In this document: positions 25,554 through 33,807 of the stretch, in pieces
How the letters are laid out: each line of letters opens with the position of its first letter
How positions within the stretch are numbered: position 1 is the first letter of the stretch
Source of the DNA: Flammeovirga sp. EKP202
GTDB taxonomy: Bacteria; Bacteroidota; Bacteroidia; Cytophagales; Flammeovirgaceae
DNA length: 64,000 bases
NCBI RefSeq assembly: GCF_014534745.1
Contig: NZ_JACVVP010000020.1
Location: forward strand, 62,001-126,000
Direction: 5' to 3'
Translations under genes and position numbers: made by a program
The notes under the pieces: model-generated
What the model was told of the DNA's origin: nothing
The model's input: the letters and a program-made list of their open reading frames with translations, nothing else
The model's database searches: none

Positions 25554-26942
25554 ATGGGATGTCAATCGTGTGCAACGGGAGCATGTGGGGTACCAACGGG
25601 ATGTGGCAGTAATGGCGACTGTAGTTCTGGCGGCTGTAGTAAATTGAATTCTTTCGATTGGCTAGGCGACATGGATCTCCCCTCATCGCAACGTTTTAAT
25701 ATAGTAGAAATAAAATTCAAGGGTGGTAGAAAAGGTTATTTTAAAAATCACCTTCACCTTGAATTATATACAGGTGATCCAGTAGTTGTCGACACGGGCA
25801 ATGGACACCATATTGGTCATGTGAGTTTACAAGGCGATTTAGTAAGGTTACAATTGATCAAAAAAGGGATTAATGAAGAAGAGGATGAATTATTAAATAT
25901 TCTTCGCCACGCTACTCCTAAAGACTTGGAGAAGTTAGCAATGGTAAAGAATAGAGAAATCCCAACTTTATACCGTACTCGTGAAATTATACAGGACATG
26001 GAGTTACAAATGAAACTCTCTGATGTTGATTTCCAAGCGGATAATTCTAAGGCTACATTCTACTACTCTGCAGACGACAGAGTAGATTTCCGTCAATTAA
26101 TTAAAGTGTTAGCTAGCGAATTTAAGATTCGTGTAGAAATGCGTCAAATTAGTTTAAGACAGGAAGCAAGTAGACTAGGTGGTATTGGTTCTTGTGGTAG
26201 AGAGTTATGCTGTTCTACGTGGTTGACTGAGTTCAAAAGTGTTTCTACTTCAGCAGCTCGTTATCAAAACCTTTCTTTAAACCCAAGTAAGTTATCTGGT
26301 CAATGTGGTAGATTAAAATGCTGCCTCAACTATGAATTGGAAACTTATATTGATGCTTTGGTCGATATTCCATTATTGGATAAAAACCTAAAGACACAAA
26401 AGGGAGAGGCAGTACTTCAAAAAGTGGATATTTTCCGTAAGAGAATGTGGTTTAGTTTCCAAGGAGAAACAACATGGCATGCGATTTCTACCAAAAGAGT
26501 GCATGAAATCTCTAAGATGAACGAAAGAGGAAAATTCCCTGAAACGCTTGAAGAGAATACAATTGACAAAACTTCAGTGATGCAGGAACAGAAGTTAAGT
26601 TCTGTGCTAGACAAACAACCTGTACCTCAGAAGAAAAATAAAGGAAAACGTAAGCCGGATCAAAATAAACAGGCACCTGACAATAAAAAAGGCCAACAAC
26701 CAAGTGACCGTCAGAAAAATCAGCCTCGTAAAAAGCAAAATAACGGACCGGCTAAAAAGAGAGGTAACTTCCCTAATAGACAAAAAGGCAATAATGCTGA
26801 ACAAAAGCCAAATGAGCCTAAAAAGCAAAATAACGGTCCTAAGCAACAGCCTAAATCTAAAAAAGAGGGAGGAACTACTAGAAAACCTCAAAGAGGAAAT
26901 TTCAGAGGAAAAAGAAGAAGACCTAACAATACAAATGAGTAA
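25554..26942 (+). CDS. ricT: PSP1 domain protein, RicT-like
   Basis: This 462-residue protein starts with a glycine/cysteine-rich segment (Cys3, Cys6, Cys11, Cys17, Cys23, Cys28). The PSP1 domain follows with GSCGRELCCSTWL near 220 and SGQCGRLKCCLNYELE near 250, motifs shared with the RicT/YaaT proteins whose complex binds iron-sulfur clusters and controls RNA processing or phosphorelay in Bacillus. The tail (about 355-462) is a low-complexity, highly basic Lys/Asn/Gln/Pro region that likely binds RNA or is disordered. It overlaps gldH, which begins inside its last codons. Confidence 0.85.
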   Translation: MGCQSCATGACGVPTGCGSNGDCSSGGCSKLNSFDWLGDMDLPSSQRFNIVEIKFKGGRKGYFKNHLHLELYTGDPVVVDTGNGHHIGHVSLQGDLVRLQLIKKGINEEEDELLNILRHATPKDLEKLAMVKNREIPTLYRTREIIQDMELQMKLSDVDFQADNSKATFYYSADDRVDFRQLIKVLASEFKIRVEMRQISLRQEASRLGGIGSCGRELCCSTWLTEFKSVSTSAARYQNLSLNPSKLSGQCGRLKCCLNYELETYIDALVDIPLLDKNLKTQKGEAVLQKVDIFRKRMWFSFQGETTWHAISTKRVHEISKMNERGKFPETLEENTIDKTSVMQEQKLSSVLDKQPVPQKKNKGKRKPDQNKQAPDNKKGQQPSDRQKNQPRKKQNNGPAKKRGNFPNRQKGNNAEQKPNEPKKQNNGPKQQPKSKKEGGTTRKPQRGNFRGKRRRPNNTNE

Positions 26943-27465
26943 TCCTACTAAAATAGTTTTACCTTTCTTATGTTTAATCTTATCATTATTCATGATTTCT
27001 TGTGATTCTCAAATGGTTCACGAAGAGTTTGTGGATTATGAGAATGAAACTTGGAATATTGATTCATTGGCATCATTTCAATTTGATGTGGAAGATATCA
27101 ATACGGAGTACAATCTGATTACTTACATAAGAAACACGAATGACTACCCTTTTCAGAATATTTACATTAAGTATTCTCTGGTAGAAAACGGTACACTTGA
27201 TGAAGTTGATACTTTAGTTGCTGAAACAATGAAAGATTGTCAACTGTTTAAGATGAAAACAGGAGAACCATTCGGTAAAGTTGAGCAATCCATTGGAAAT
27301 TCAAGTACTGGAGCGATTTATAATCACCCAGTGAAACTGAAAGAAAATTTCAAATTTCCTAAAAAGGGAAATTACACATTCCAAGTAGCTCACTTTATGC
27401 GACCTGATGAATTGACAGGTGTTATTGGAGTTGGGTATCGATTGGAAAAAGTAGAAAAAAATTAA
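26935..27465 (+). CDS. gldH: Gliding motility lipoprotein GldH
   Basis: This 176-residue protein starts at the ATG at 26935, overlapping the ricT end by eight bases. The lipobox is MISC (Cys23). The body matches GldH: SLASFQFDVEDINTEYNLITYIRN, YPFQNIYIKYSL-like NDYPFQNIYIKYS, and HFMRPDELTGVIGVGYRLEK at the C-terminus. GldH is required for gliding in Flavobacterium and lies downstream of a PSP1 gene in several Bacteroidota, which supports the call. A longer open frame extends upstream but only mirrors the ricT tail. Confidence 0.85.
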   Translation: MSNPTKIVLPFLCLILSLFMISCDSQMVHEEFVDYENETWNIDSLASFQFDVEDINTEYNLITYIRNTNDYPFQNIYIKYSLVENGTLDEVDTLVAETMKDCQLFKMKTGEPFGKVEQSIGNSSTGAIYNHPVKLKENFKFPKKGNYTFQVAHFMRPDELTGVIGVGYRLEKVEKN

Positions 27466-27485
27466 GTTTTTCTAAAGGTAAAAAT

Positions 27486-27526
27486 AAGGAGATCCGGTAT
27501 TTTAAAATACTAGATCTCCTTTTTTA
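27486..27526 (+). terminator. Terminator after gldH
   Basis: A stem from AAGGAGATC (27486) to GATCTCCTT (27522), with an inner GTATTTTAAAATAC pairing and one bulge, is followed by Ts. Confidence 0.88.
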
Positions 27527-27578
27527 ATGCATTAATAGTAAGCATTACTTCTATAAAAGTATTCCTCTCCTTGTTTGC

Positions 27579-28646
27579 TTATTGTTCATACTGTGAAGAG
27601 TCAAACATGTCTTTGTATTTATCTTGTCTTCTTAAAACATGCTCAATTGATTCAGTCACAATCTCTCCCATATTTTCACATTTCAAGAACCTAGAGCTAT
27701 TATAATGTTCCGAAAGATCTTGTCTCAATGACATCACATTTTCTCTTGGTGCAATTACATCCTTACGCATCGTTCTTAAAATATCCTTTGCTCTGTGACG
27801 GAAACCCATTACTCTACTAGCAATCATAAAACGTTCCTCTGCTTGGTACTGTCTTACTGATTCCCAAGAAATTTTACCCATCATCAGCTTTAAAATGGCG
27901 TTGTTCTGGCGGTAGAATTGTGGCATATAAATATTTCTTCTTCCTTCATAACTCTGTTGGTCAAAGTCAATAGGTCTAATTCTGTAGTTGATTTCATCAA
28001 AATCAGGTACCATTAGAACTACCCAGTTTGAAGAGTGCATATCTCCTAGAAGCTGTACAAAACATCTTTCATTGAATTTCACAAACTCCTTTGTCAAACG
28101 CGTTTTATTTTGATGACCATCTTCTAAATAGCTATTGATAAATGTATCACCAGGAATACCCGGAATATGCTCCTCAATTAGCGTCTGTTCTGTCACGAGA
28201 TAACTCACCTTATTCGGTGATAAAATATCTTCTAATTCTAAACCATAAATCCTTGAAGCATCGGCCACTTTGATATAGAAGTAGTCAAAGTTATCGTTGA
28301 TTCGGTTTACAATTCTCACTCTAAATGGCTTGGTATTACCGTAAGTACACATATCTACCCTATCCACAAAAAGGTGTTCCATGACCGTCAGGTTACCATC
28401 GGCTCTCAAAGATGCATAAAGTTTTTTAAGCGTTTTATACAATTCTTCCATATCATCCTGTGGATAAAATACAGTAATCCACAAAGTATCCTCCCCTTGT
28501 GAGTCATAAAGTGGAATTGCATTATTAAAACGCGTCAGATCTTCATACTTGATATTTACTGGAGAGATCCTATCGTATTGATCTAAAAAATATTCTAACG
28601 GTTCTGTAACCGGATAAGGTAATTTTTTCTTACTAATTAAAGCCAT
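27579..28646 (-). CDS. Conserved-looking protein with a kinase-like core (APH/HipA-like)
   Basis: I do not recognise the family of this 355-residue protein. The segment LLGDMHSSNWVVLM (residues 199-212, with Asp202, His204 and Asn207) resembles the catalytic loop of aminoglycoside-phosphotransferase or HipA-like kinases (HGDLHPGN). RPIDFDQQS (224-232, Asp227 and Asp229) resembles the metal-binding D-F-G/D-F-D motif. The N-terminal half has charged strands and a VTEQTLIEEH piece that could be the N-lobe. No glycine-rich loop is evident. Substrate unknown. It is transcribed alone and is divergent from the nuclease gene at 28913. Confidence 0.55.
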   Translation of the reverse strand: MALISKKKLPYPVTEPLEYFLDQYDRISPVNIKYEDLTRFNNAIPLYDSQGEDTLWITVFYPQDDMEELYKTLKKLYASLRADGNLTVMEHLFVDRVDMCTYGNTKPFRVRIVNRINDNFDYFYIKVADASRIYGLELEDILSPNKVSYLVTEQTLIEEHIPGIPGDTFINSYLEDGHQNKTRLTKEFVKFNERCFVQLLGDMHSSNWVVLMVPDFDEINYRIRPIDFDQQSYEGRRNIYMPQFYRQNNAILKLMMGKISWESVRQYQAEERFMIASRVMGFRHRAKDILRTMRKDVIAPRENVMSLRQDLSEHYNSSRFLKCENMGEIVTESIEHVLRRQDKYKDMFDSSQYEQ

Positions 28647-28858
28647 ATTATCATTCTTCTAACCGATACCAAAAGCACAACCTTCTTTTGATAATTCTTG
28701 AAATGGATTCTGAGTAAATTTAACGAAGTACTCCAATATATTTGCTGTATTTTATTGTTTTGTGATTACTATCTCCAAAAAACTTTCTTTCAAGCTGTCA
28801 TTCATAACTTTTTAAGAATTTCAATCACAAAAGATGAGGTTTCATCAAAAGAAAAGAG

Positions 28859-28889
28859 TTGTGAGTTACAAGAGTTAACTGCATCTTTG
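28859..28889 (+). promoter_or_regulatory. Promoter of the PD-(D/E)XK nuclease gene
   Basis: TTG at 28859-28861, 20 bases, then CATCTTTG at 28882-28889. The first base of the -7 box is C instead of T, the same variant as in the four-unit array at 46.8-51.2 kb. Confidence 0.5.
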
Positions 28890-28912
28890 CAAGACAGAAA
28901 AAACTCATTTAT

Positions 28913-29581
28913 ATGTCAAAAATTGCTTACGATATAGTAGATATGCCTGAGGCGGAATACAGAGCACACCCTGCCCTTGCAAATACCGATTTGAAAAATG
29001 CTCAAATGCACCTTTTAAATCAACCTCCTTTTACTCCTAAAAAAGCTTTGAGAGAAGGCACATATTTACACACCGCAATTTTAGAACCTGAAAAATGGGT
29101 GGATATGCAAAAAAAGCTAACGGCTCCGCAAGCCAATAAAATTGGAAGAATAGCCGCTACTGCTAGAAATTACCCTCTTTTGAATGAGTTGCTTTCACAC
29201 CCCAATGTATTAATTGAAAAATGTATTTTCTGGAAAGATCCTCTTACGGGGCTAGAATGTAAAGCAAAACCCGACCTTTTTATTGAAGGTGAAGTGGTGT
29301 TGGACCTTAAGACTACTTCTAGAAATATGCGTCAGGCGTTTGAAAAGCAGGTTTTACAAAAAGACTTTGACAGACAGATTTCATTTTACAATATTCCAAT
29401 CCAAGCGCCTATTGCTCGTGTTATTGGCGTGAGTAAAACTTCTAAAGGAAGACTTTTCAGACTGGAATGGAATAAAGAAGATGAGTACTTGGTTCACGGC
29501 AGAAAAAAAGCGGAGGTGTTACTGAAGAAAATTGCAGATGATGCTACACTTCATGAAACGGCACTTTCACTAAGAAAATAA
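28913..29581 (+). CDS. PD-(D/E)XK nuclease-like protein (exodeoxyribonuclease VIII/RecE-type, DUF3799)
   Basis: This 222-residue protein has motifs of the RecE-like DUF3799 nucleases: REGTYLHTAILEPEK near 45, ECKAKPDLFIEG near 120 (the PD motif Asp), VVLDLKTT (Asp-x-Lys of the catalytic D-xK) near 134, and the QISFYN helix Gln. In phages such proteins degrade a DNA strand to start recombination with a partner annealing protein. Here neither partner nor phage genes are present. It has its own promoter and terminator next to the Pnkp/Hen1 RNA-repair genes, which read in the opposite direction. Confidence 0.82.
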   Translation: MSKIAYDIVDMPEAEYRAHPALANTDLKNAQMHLLNQPPFTPKKALREGTYLHTAILEPEKWVDMQKKLTAPQANKIGRIAATARNYPLLNELLSHPNVLIEKCIFWKDPLTGLECKAKPDLFIEGEVVLDLKTTSRNMRQAFEKQVLQKDFDRQISFYNIPIQAPIARVIGVSKTSKGRLFRLEWNKEDEYLVHGRKKAEVLLKKIADDATLHETALSLRK

Positions 29582-29591
29582 CTCAATAAAA

Positions 29592-29635
29592 AACCTCTCA
29601 TCGTAAAAAAACTACGATGGGAGGTTTTGATTTTT
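29592..29635. terminator. Bidirectional terminator
   Basis: AACCTCTCATCGTA (29592-29605) pairs with TACGATGGGAGGTT (29613-29626), 13 of 14 positions. Ts follow on the plus strand and at least six Ts on the minus strand, so it can end both the nuclease gene and pnkp. Confidence 0.88.
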
Positions 29636-29654
29636 AGACCTGTTGAGAACAAAT

Positions 29655-32228
29655 TTACAATCTTGGGTCTACTTCTTCGCTTTCTAAAGCTAAAACTCCA
29701 AAAACTGTTTCATGCACTCGCCTCAATGGTTCTTGTTGTACAAAACGCTCTAAGCTCTCAATACCCAAAGCAAATTCTCTCAACGCCAAAGAACGTTTTC
29801 TTGAAAGTCCTCTATTTTTAAGTCGTTCAAGATTTTCTGGCAAATCATATTCCGGACCGTAGATGATTCTCAAATATTCACTTCCTCTACATTTTATAGC
29901 AGGCTGTTGCAACCCCTCTTTTCCACGAGTAATGAAGTCGAAGGATTTCACCACCATTCCTTCACCACCTTTTGAAGTCAAATCTGTCCACCAATCAATG
30001 ACCTCTTCAATGCTCTCCTCACTTTTTGTATTCACAATTTTGTAAGGTGTGACTCTGAAAATTTCCTTATCTGCTTCACAAATCGATTGGATCTTTTCCA
30101 TATGCCATTGATGGTCTTTATCTACATGAACATGACCTTCTGTGGCTAAAATATGGAATGGAGCTAATTTATAATCACTGATTGATTTCACTTCCCAACA
30201 GTAGTTTCTATAGGCATCAATATATTTATCAACTGTCCCTCTTTTATCAGTTACTTTTGACAATAATTGTTCAATGCCTTCCACTCCTCTGCTTTGTGTT
30301 TTTTGCAATACCTCCTCTACAGCCGACAGTGATTTCTGAGCAGAAGTACCTACTGCAGCATATTGATCTTTCAACAGCGACTGTGCTTTAGCAGACCAAG
30401 GCATCAATTCAGCATCTAAACAGACCCAATCGGTATCAAATTGTTCCCAGAACCCTGATTCCATTAAGGCACTTTGCACTCTACTCAAGAATTCTTTTTC
30501 TATAGTCTGATCATTGAAAAAGTTTCTTCCAGTTCTAGTATAACAAACTCCGATGCCTTCATTTTCAATACCAAAACGCTTCAGTACGACTTCTTCATTT
30601 TTACAAACCACAAGAACAACCCTTGAGCCCATGTGCTTTTCTTCACAAACCAACTGCTCTACTCCACGTTTTTTGAAGTAATTGATCGCTTCTTTTGGAT
30701 GTTCTAAATAGTTAGGCAAATCACTCGTTTCACAAGGAGACATAGTTGGAGGCAAGTAGATCAACCATTTTGGATTAATCGCAAATCGACTCATTACTTC
30801 TAGTGCAGCAATGGAATTCTCTTCCTTAATAGTAAGGTTATTTCTCAACCTTGTCTGTACTATTCGCTTTCCAATGACATCATCAATCACCAACAAATCG
30901 TCATATTCCTGCTGATGTGACATGCCTGATGAACTTCCTGCTTCCAAAGGTTTTACTGGCTCACTATACACCTTTGCCGCATCCACCGAAATCAATTCTT
31001 CTTCTGGATAACGTAATGCGGTCAATTTCCCTCCAAATACACAACCTGTATCAATATCAATAGTCTTATTAAACCACTCTGCTTCTGGAACTGGAGTGTG
31101 ACCGTACACCACTTTCGCACTACCTCGGTATTCCGAAGCCCAGTTGTATCGGACTGGCAGGCCAAATTCATCAATTTCACCTGTGGTTTCTCCATAAAGG
31201 CAGAATGATCGTACTGCCCCAGATCCTCTTCCCTGCATTTCTTCTTTCACCCCTGCATGAGCGACTACCAATTTTCCATTATCTAAAATATAATGACTGA
31301 CTAGACTGTAAAGAAACTCTCTTACATCTTCTAAAAATGCATCAGAAGCACCTTCCAGCTGTTCCATCGTCACTTCCAATCCGTGCTTCAATTGCACATC
31401 TCTACCACTCAGTTTCTTTTGTAATTTGATGTCATGATTACCAGGCACACATAAAGCGACTTCACTTCTGACCATGCTCATCACCAACTTCAATACTTCA
31501 GGAGATTTTGGCCCTCTATCAACCAAATCACCTAAGAAAATCACTTTTCTACCTTCTGGGTGTGTTACCTCGATACCATAATTGGAACCATTATCTTCCA
31601 CCTGATCGATCAAATAACCAAGTTTCTCTAATAATTCAATTGTTTCATCATAACAGCCATGAATGTCACCAATGATATCAAAAGGACCATGTACATCTTT
31701 CTTGTCATTGTAGAGTTTTTCTCTTACCACTCCAGTGACAGCTTCCACCTCTTCCTCTCCTTTTAACACATAAGTCTTTCTGAAACCTTCCTTCTTCAAG
31801 CCTCTGATTGATTTTCGAAGTTGCTGTTGCTGATTTCTAATGACATGATTGCCAAAATTACGATCTTCCCTTTCCTTATTTCTTTCCTCACATACTTTCT
31901 GAGGCATATCTAAAACAAGGGCTACAGGAAGCGTATGGTATTTTTTAGCAAGATTCAACAAATTCTTTCTTGCTTGCTTCTGAACGTTGGTAGCATCCAC
32001 TACCGTAAGCAGGCCGTTCTTCAGCCTTTTTTCTATAATAAAATTCAATACATCAAAAGCATCCTGTGACGCTTTCTGACTGTTCTCATCATTAGACACT
32101 ATGCCTCTGCAAATATCTGATGATACGACTTCGTATTGATTAAAATGTTTTGCTGCGAATGTACTCTTACCCGAACCCGAAGAACCGATAAGAAGTACTA
32201 ATGATAATTCAGGTACTTTAATTTCCAT
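29655..32228 (-). CDS. pnkp: Polynucleotide kinase-phosphatase (Pnkp), RNA repair
   Basis: This 857-residue protein carries three modules. A 5' kinase has P-loop GSSGSGKST (15-23). A 2',3' phosphatase of the metallophosphoesterase type shows GDIHG (187-191), GDLVDRG (233-239) and GNHD (263-266). A C-terminal adenylyltransferase (ligase-like) domain shows the nucleophile motif EEKHMG with Lys531. In known systems Pnkp, with Hen1, repairs tRNAs cut by ribotoxins and adds a 2'-O-methyl mark at the seal. hen1 is directly upstream and overlaps by 11 bases. Confidence 0.95.
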   Translation of the reverse strand: MEIKVPELSLVLLIGSSGSGKSTFAAKHFNQYEVVSSDICRGIVSNDENSQKASQDAFDVLNFIIEKRLKNGLLTVVDATNVQKQARKNLLNLAKKYHTLPVALVLDMPQKVCEERNKEREDRNFGNHVIRNQQQQLRKSIRGLKKEGFRKTYVLKGEEEVEAVTGVVREKLYNDKKDVHGPFDIIGDIHGCYDETIELLEKLGYLIDQVEDNGSNYGIEVTHPEGRKVIFLGDLVDRGPKSPEVLKLVMSMVRSEVALCVPGNHDIKLQKKLSGRDVQLKHGLEVTMEQLEGASDAFLEDVREFLYSLVSHYILDNGKLVVAHAGVKEEMQGRGSGAVRSFCLYGETTGEIDEFGLPVRYNWASEYRGSAKVVYGHTPVPEAEWFNKTIDIDTGCVFGGKLTALRYPEEELISVDAAKVYSEPVKPLEAGSSSGMSHQQEYDDLLVIDDVIGKRIVQTRLRNNLTIKEENSIAALEVMSRFAINPKWLIYLPPTMSPCETSDLPNYLEHPKEAINYFKKRGVEQLVCEEKHMGSRVVLVVCKNEEVVLKRFGIENEGIGVCYTRTGRNFFNDQTIEKEFLSRVQSALMESGFWEQFDTDWVCLDAELMPWSAKAQSLLKDQYAAVGTSAQKSLSAVEEVLQKTQSRGVEGIEQLLSKVTDKRGTVDKYIDAYRNYCWEVKSISDYKLAPFHILATEGHVHVDKDHQWHMEKIQSICEADKEIFRVTPYKIVNTKSEESIEEVIDWWTDLTSKGGEGMVVKSFDFITRGKEGLQQPAIKCRGSEYLRIIYGPEYDLPENLERLKNRGLSRKRSLALREFALGIESLERFVQQEPLRRVHETVFGVLALESEEVDPRL

Positions 32229-33618
32229 GATTAAAAATTGCCATTTGTGATGGAGCTCCTACTTTACTGTCTTCTTCTCCGATTGGTAAAAATGAAACGG
32301 TGTAATTGTACGTTTCGGCTACTTTGTTTGCCCACGTTTCAAACTCTGCTCTTGTCCATTCAAAACGATGGTCTGTATGACGCATAGTATTTTCTTCCAT
32401 GCTCTCATAAAGTACATTGTACTCACCATTTGGTGTGGTAAGAAAAACCGTTTTAGGCTTCGCGAATTCAAATACAACCCTTTCAAAAGATTGAAGACGG
32501 CTTTCATCCATATGTTCAATCACTTCCACAATCGTAGCCGCATCAAACCCTGCCAAACGGTCATCTTGGTACGTCAATGCTCCTTGGAAAAGATCTATTC
32601 GTTCTTTTTGCTTAGGCGCCATTTCCTCCCAATGCAGTCGTTCCCTGCACTTGGTCAAATCTTGATAGGAAACATCCATTCCGACAATTTTCTCTAATTG
32701 CTTTTCCTTGATTAGCATTCGAATCAGTTTTCCTTCTCCGCAACCTAAATCAATCACATTTTTAGCCCCGGAAGCTAAAAGTTTTTCCAAGACCAATTTC
32801 AAACGTTGAGTATGCAATGTTTCCTTCTTCACATTTTCCTCCACCTCATTTTCTGCGACATCCTCATCACGAAGTTGTTCTAAGGCTTTTCTTGAAAGAT
32901 GGCTTAAATTAAAAAGATACCTTTTGGTAATCTGTTCTTTCTCAGGGTGGTTTTTCAACCATTCTTTTCCTTTGTCCAACAATTTTTCAACTTCATTATT
33001 GCTCACAAAATAATGCTTATCATTGTCCAATGCTGGAATTAAAACATACAGGTGAGAAAGCAGATCTTTCAATTTTAAAATATGCTTCAAATTCAATGTA
33101 AAGTATTTACTATCGCCCCATTCCGTGAATTTTTCATCCAACGTATAACGTTCCAATTCCACCTCATAACCTAGAGGCTCAAACATATTTCTAATCAGCA
33201 ATTCCCCACCTTTTGGAGCTGGCAATGAAGTTAAACTTACTTCAAAGGGCATCTCAACATCTACAAGACTGGGATCATGACTACACTTTCCGTTCATCGC
33301 TGTTGAAAAAGCTTTCGATAAGGCTACGCTCATAAATGACGAAGCCACATAGGGTCGATCATTCACATATTGACCCAATGCGAATCCTTTTCCTGACAGG
33401 TTTCTACCTCCCCTTACCATGTCAATTGGATCAATATCCAACAACAATGACACTGTTGTTTTCTCTTCTGAGCTTTCGGGATAAAATACATGTGCTTTTC
33501 CGATGGACAGTTTTACAGTTTGCAGTTTATCGGGATGCTTATGCAACATAAACCCCAATACAGACGCAGGCTGATGCGTAGTTGTGATGTTGAGTAACAT
33601 TTGATTTTTAAGTTTCAA
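32218..33618 (-). CDS. hen1: 3' terminal RNA ribose 2'-O-methyltransferase Hen1
   Basis: This 466-residue protein has the bacterial Hen1 layout. The N-terminal half (about 1-240, opening MLLNITTTHQPASVLGFMLHKHP) activates ligation by Pnkp. The C-terminal half is a SAM methyltransferase with NVIDLGCGEGKL (near 285), EVIEHMDESRL (the metal-binding Glu-Glu-His arrangement) and HTDHRFEWTR. It methylates the ribose 2'-OH of the 3' end to be joined. The overlap with pnkp shows coupled translation. Confidence 0.95.
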   Translation of the reverse strand: MKLKNQMLLNITTTHQPASVLGFMLHKHPDKLQTVKLSIGKAHVFYPESSEEKTTVSLLLDIDPIDMVRGGRNLSGKGFALGQYVNDRPYVASSFMSVALSKAFSTAMNGKCSHDPSLVDVEMPFEVSLTSLPAPKGGELLIRNMFEPLGYEVELERYTLDEKFTEWGDSKYFTLNLKHILKLKDLLSHLYVLIPALDNDKHYFVSNNEVEKLLDKGKEWLKNHPEKEQITKRYLFNLSHLSRKALEQLRDEDVAENEVEENVKKETLHTQRLKLVLEKLLASGAKNVIDLGCGEGKLIRMLIKEKQLEKIVGMDVSYQDLTKCRERLHWEEMAPKQKERIDLFQGALTYQDDRLAGFDAATIVEVIEHMDESRLQSFERVVFEFAKPKTVFLTTPNGEYNVLYESMEENTMRHTDHRFEWTRAEFETWANKVAETYNYTVSFLPIGEEDSKVGAPSQMAIFNHGN

Positions 33619-33765
33619 AAAAATTTAATTCCTGCTATAGACTAAGCTAGAAATATCTCATTCCTGTGAGAATTCAATATTGGTTTGTTGTTATTGTCAG
33701 ACAAAATTTAGTTTGCTTTTCCCAAACAGGTAAATAAAAGTAAAGAATAAAAAGTTTAAGTACTA

Positions 33766-33799
33766 ATAAAAAAGGCTATGAATTTCACCTCATAGCCTC
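33766..33799 (-). terminator. Terminator of the acyl-CoA ligase gene
   Basis: AGGCTATGA (33773-33781) pairs perfectly with TCATAGCCT (33790-33798), and T residues follow on the minus strand. Confidence 0.85.
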
Positions 33800-33807
33800 T
33801 TCAAAAA

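Noticed and set aside
26704-26934. Upstream extension of the gldH frame
   Set aside because: It mirrors the repetitive basic tail of ricT in another frame. The lipoprotein start at 26935 explains GldH fully.
28698-28937. A 79-codon frame upstream of the nuclease
   Set aside because: It runs into the promoter and start of the nuclease gene and has a cysteine/leucine composition without domain pattern.
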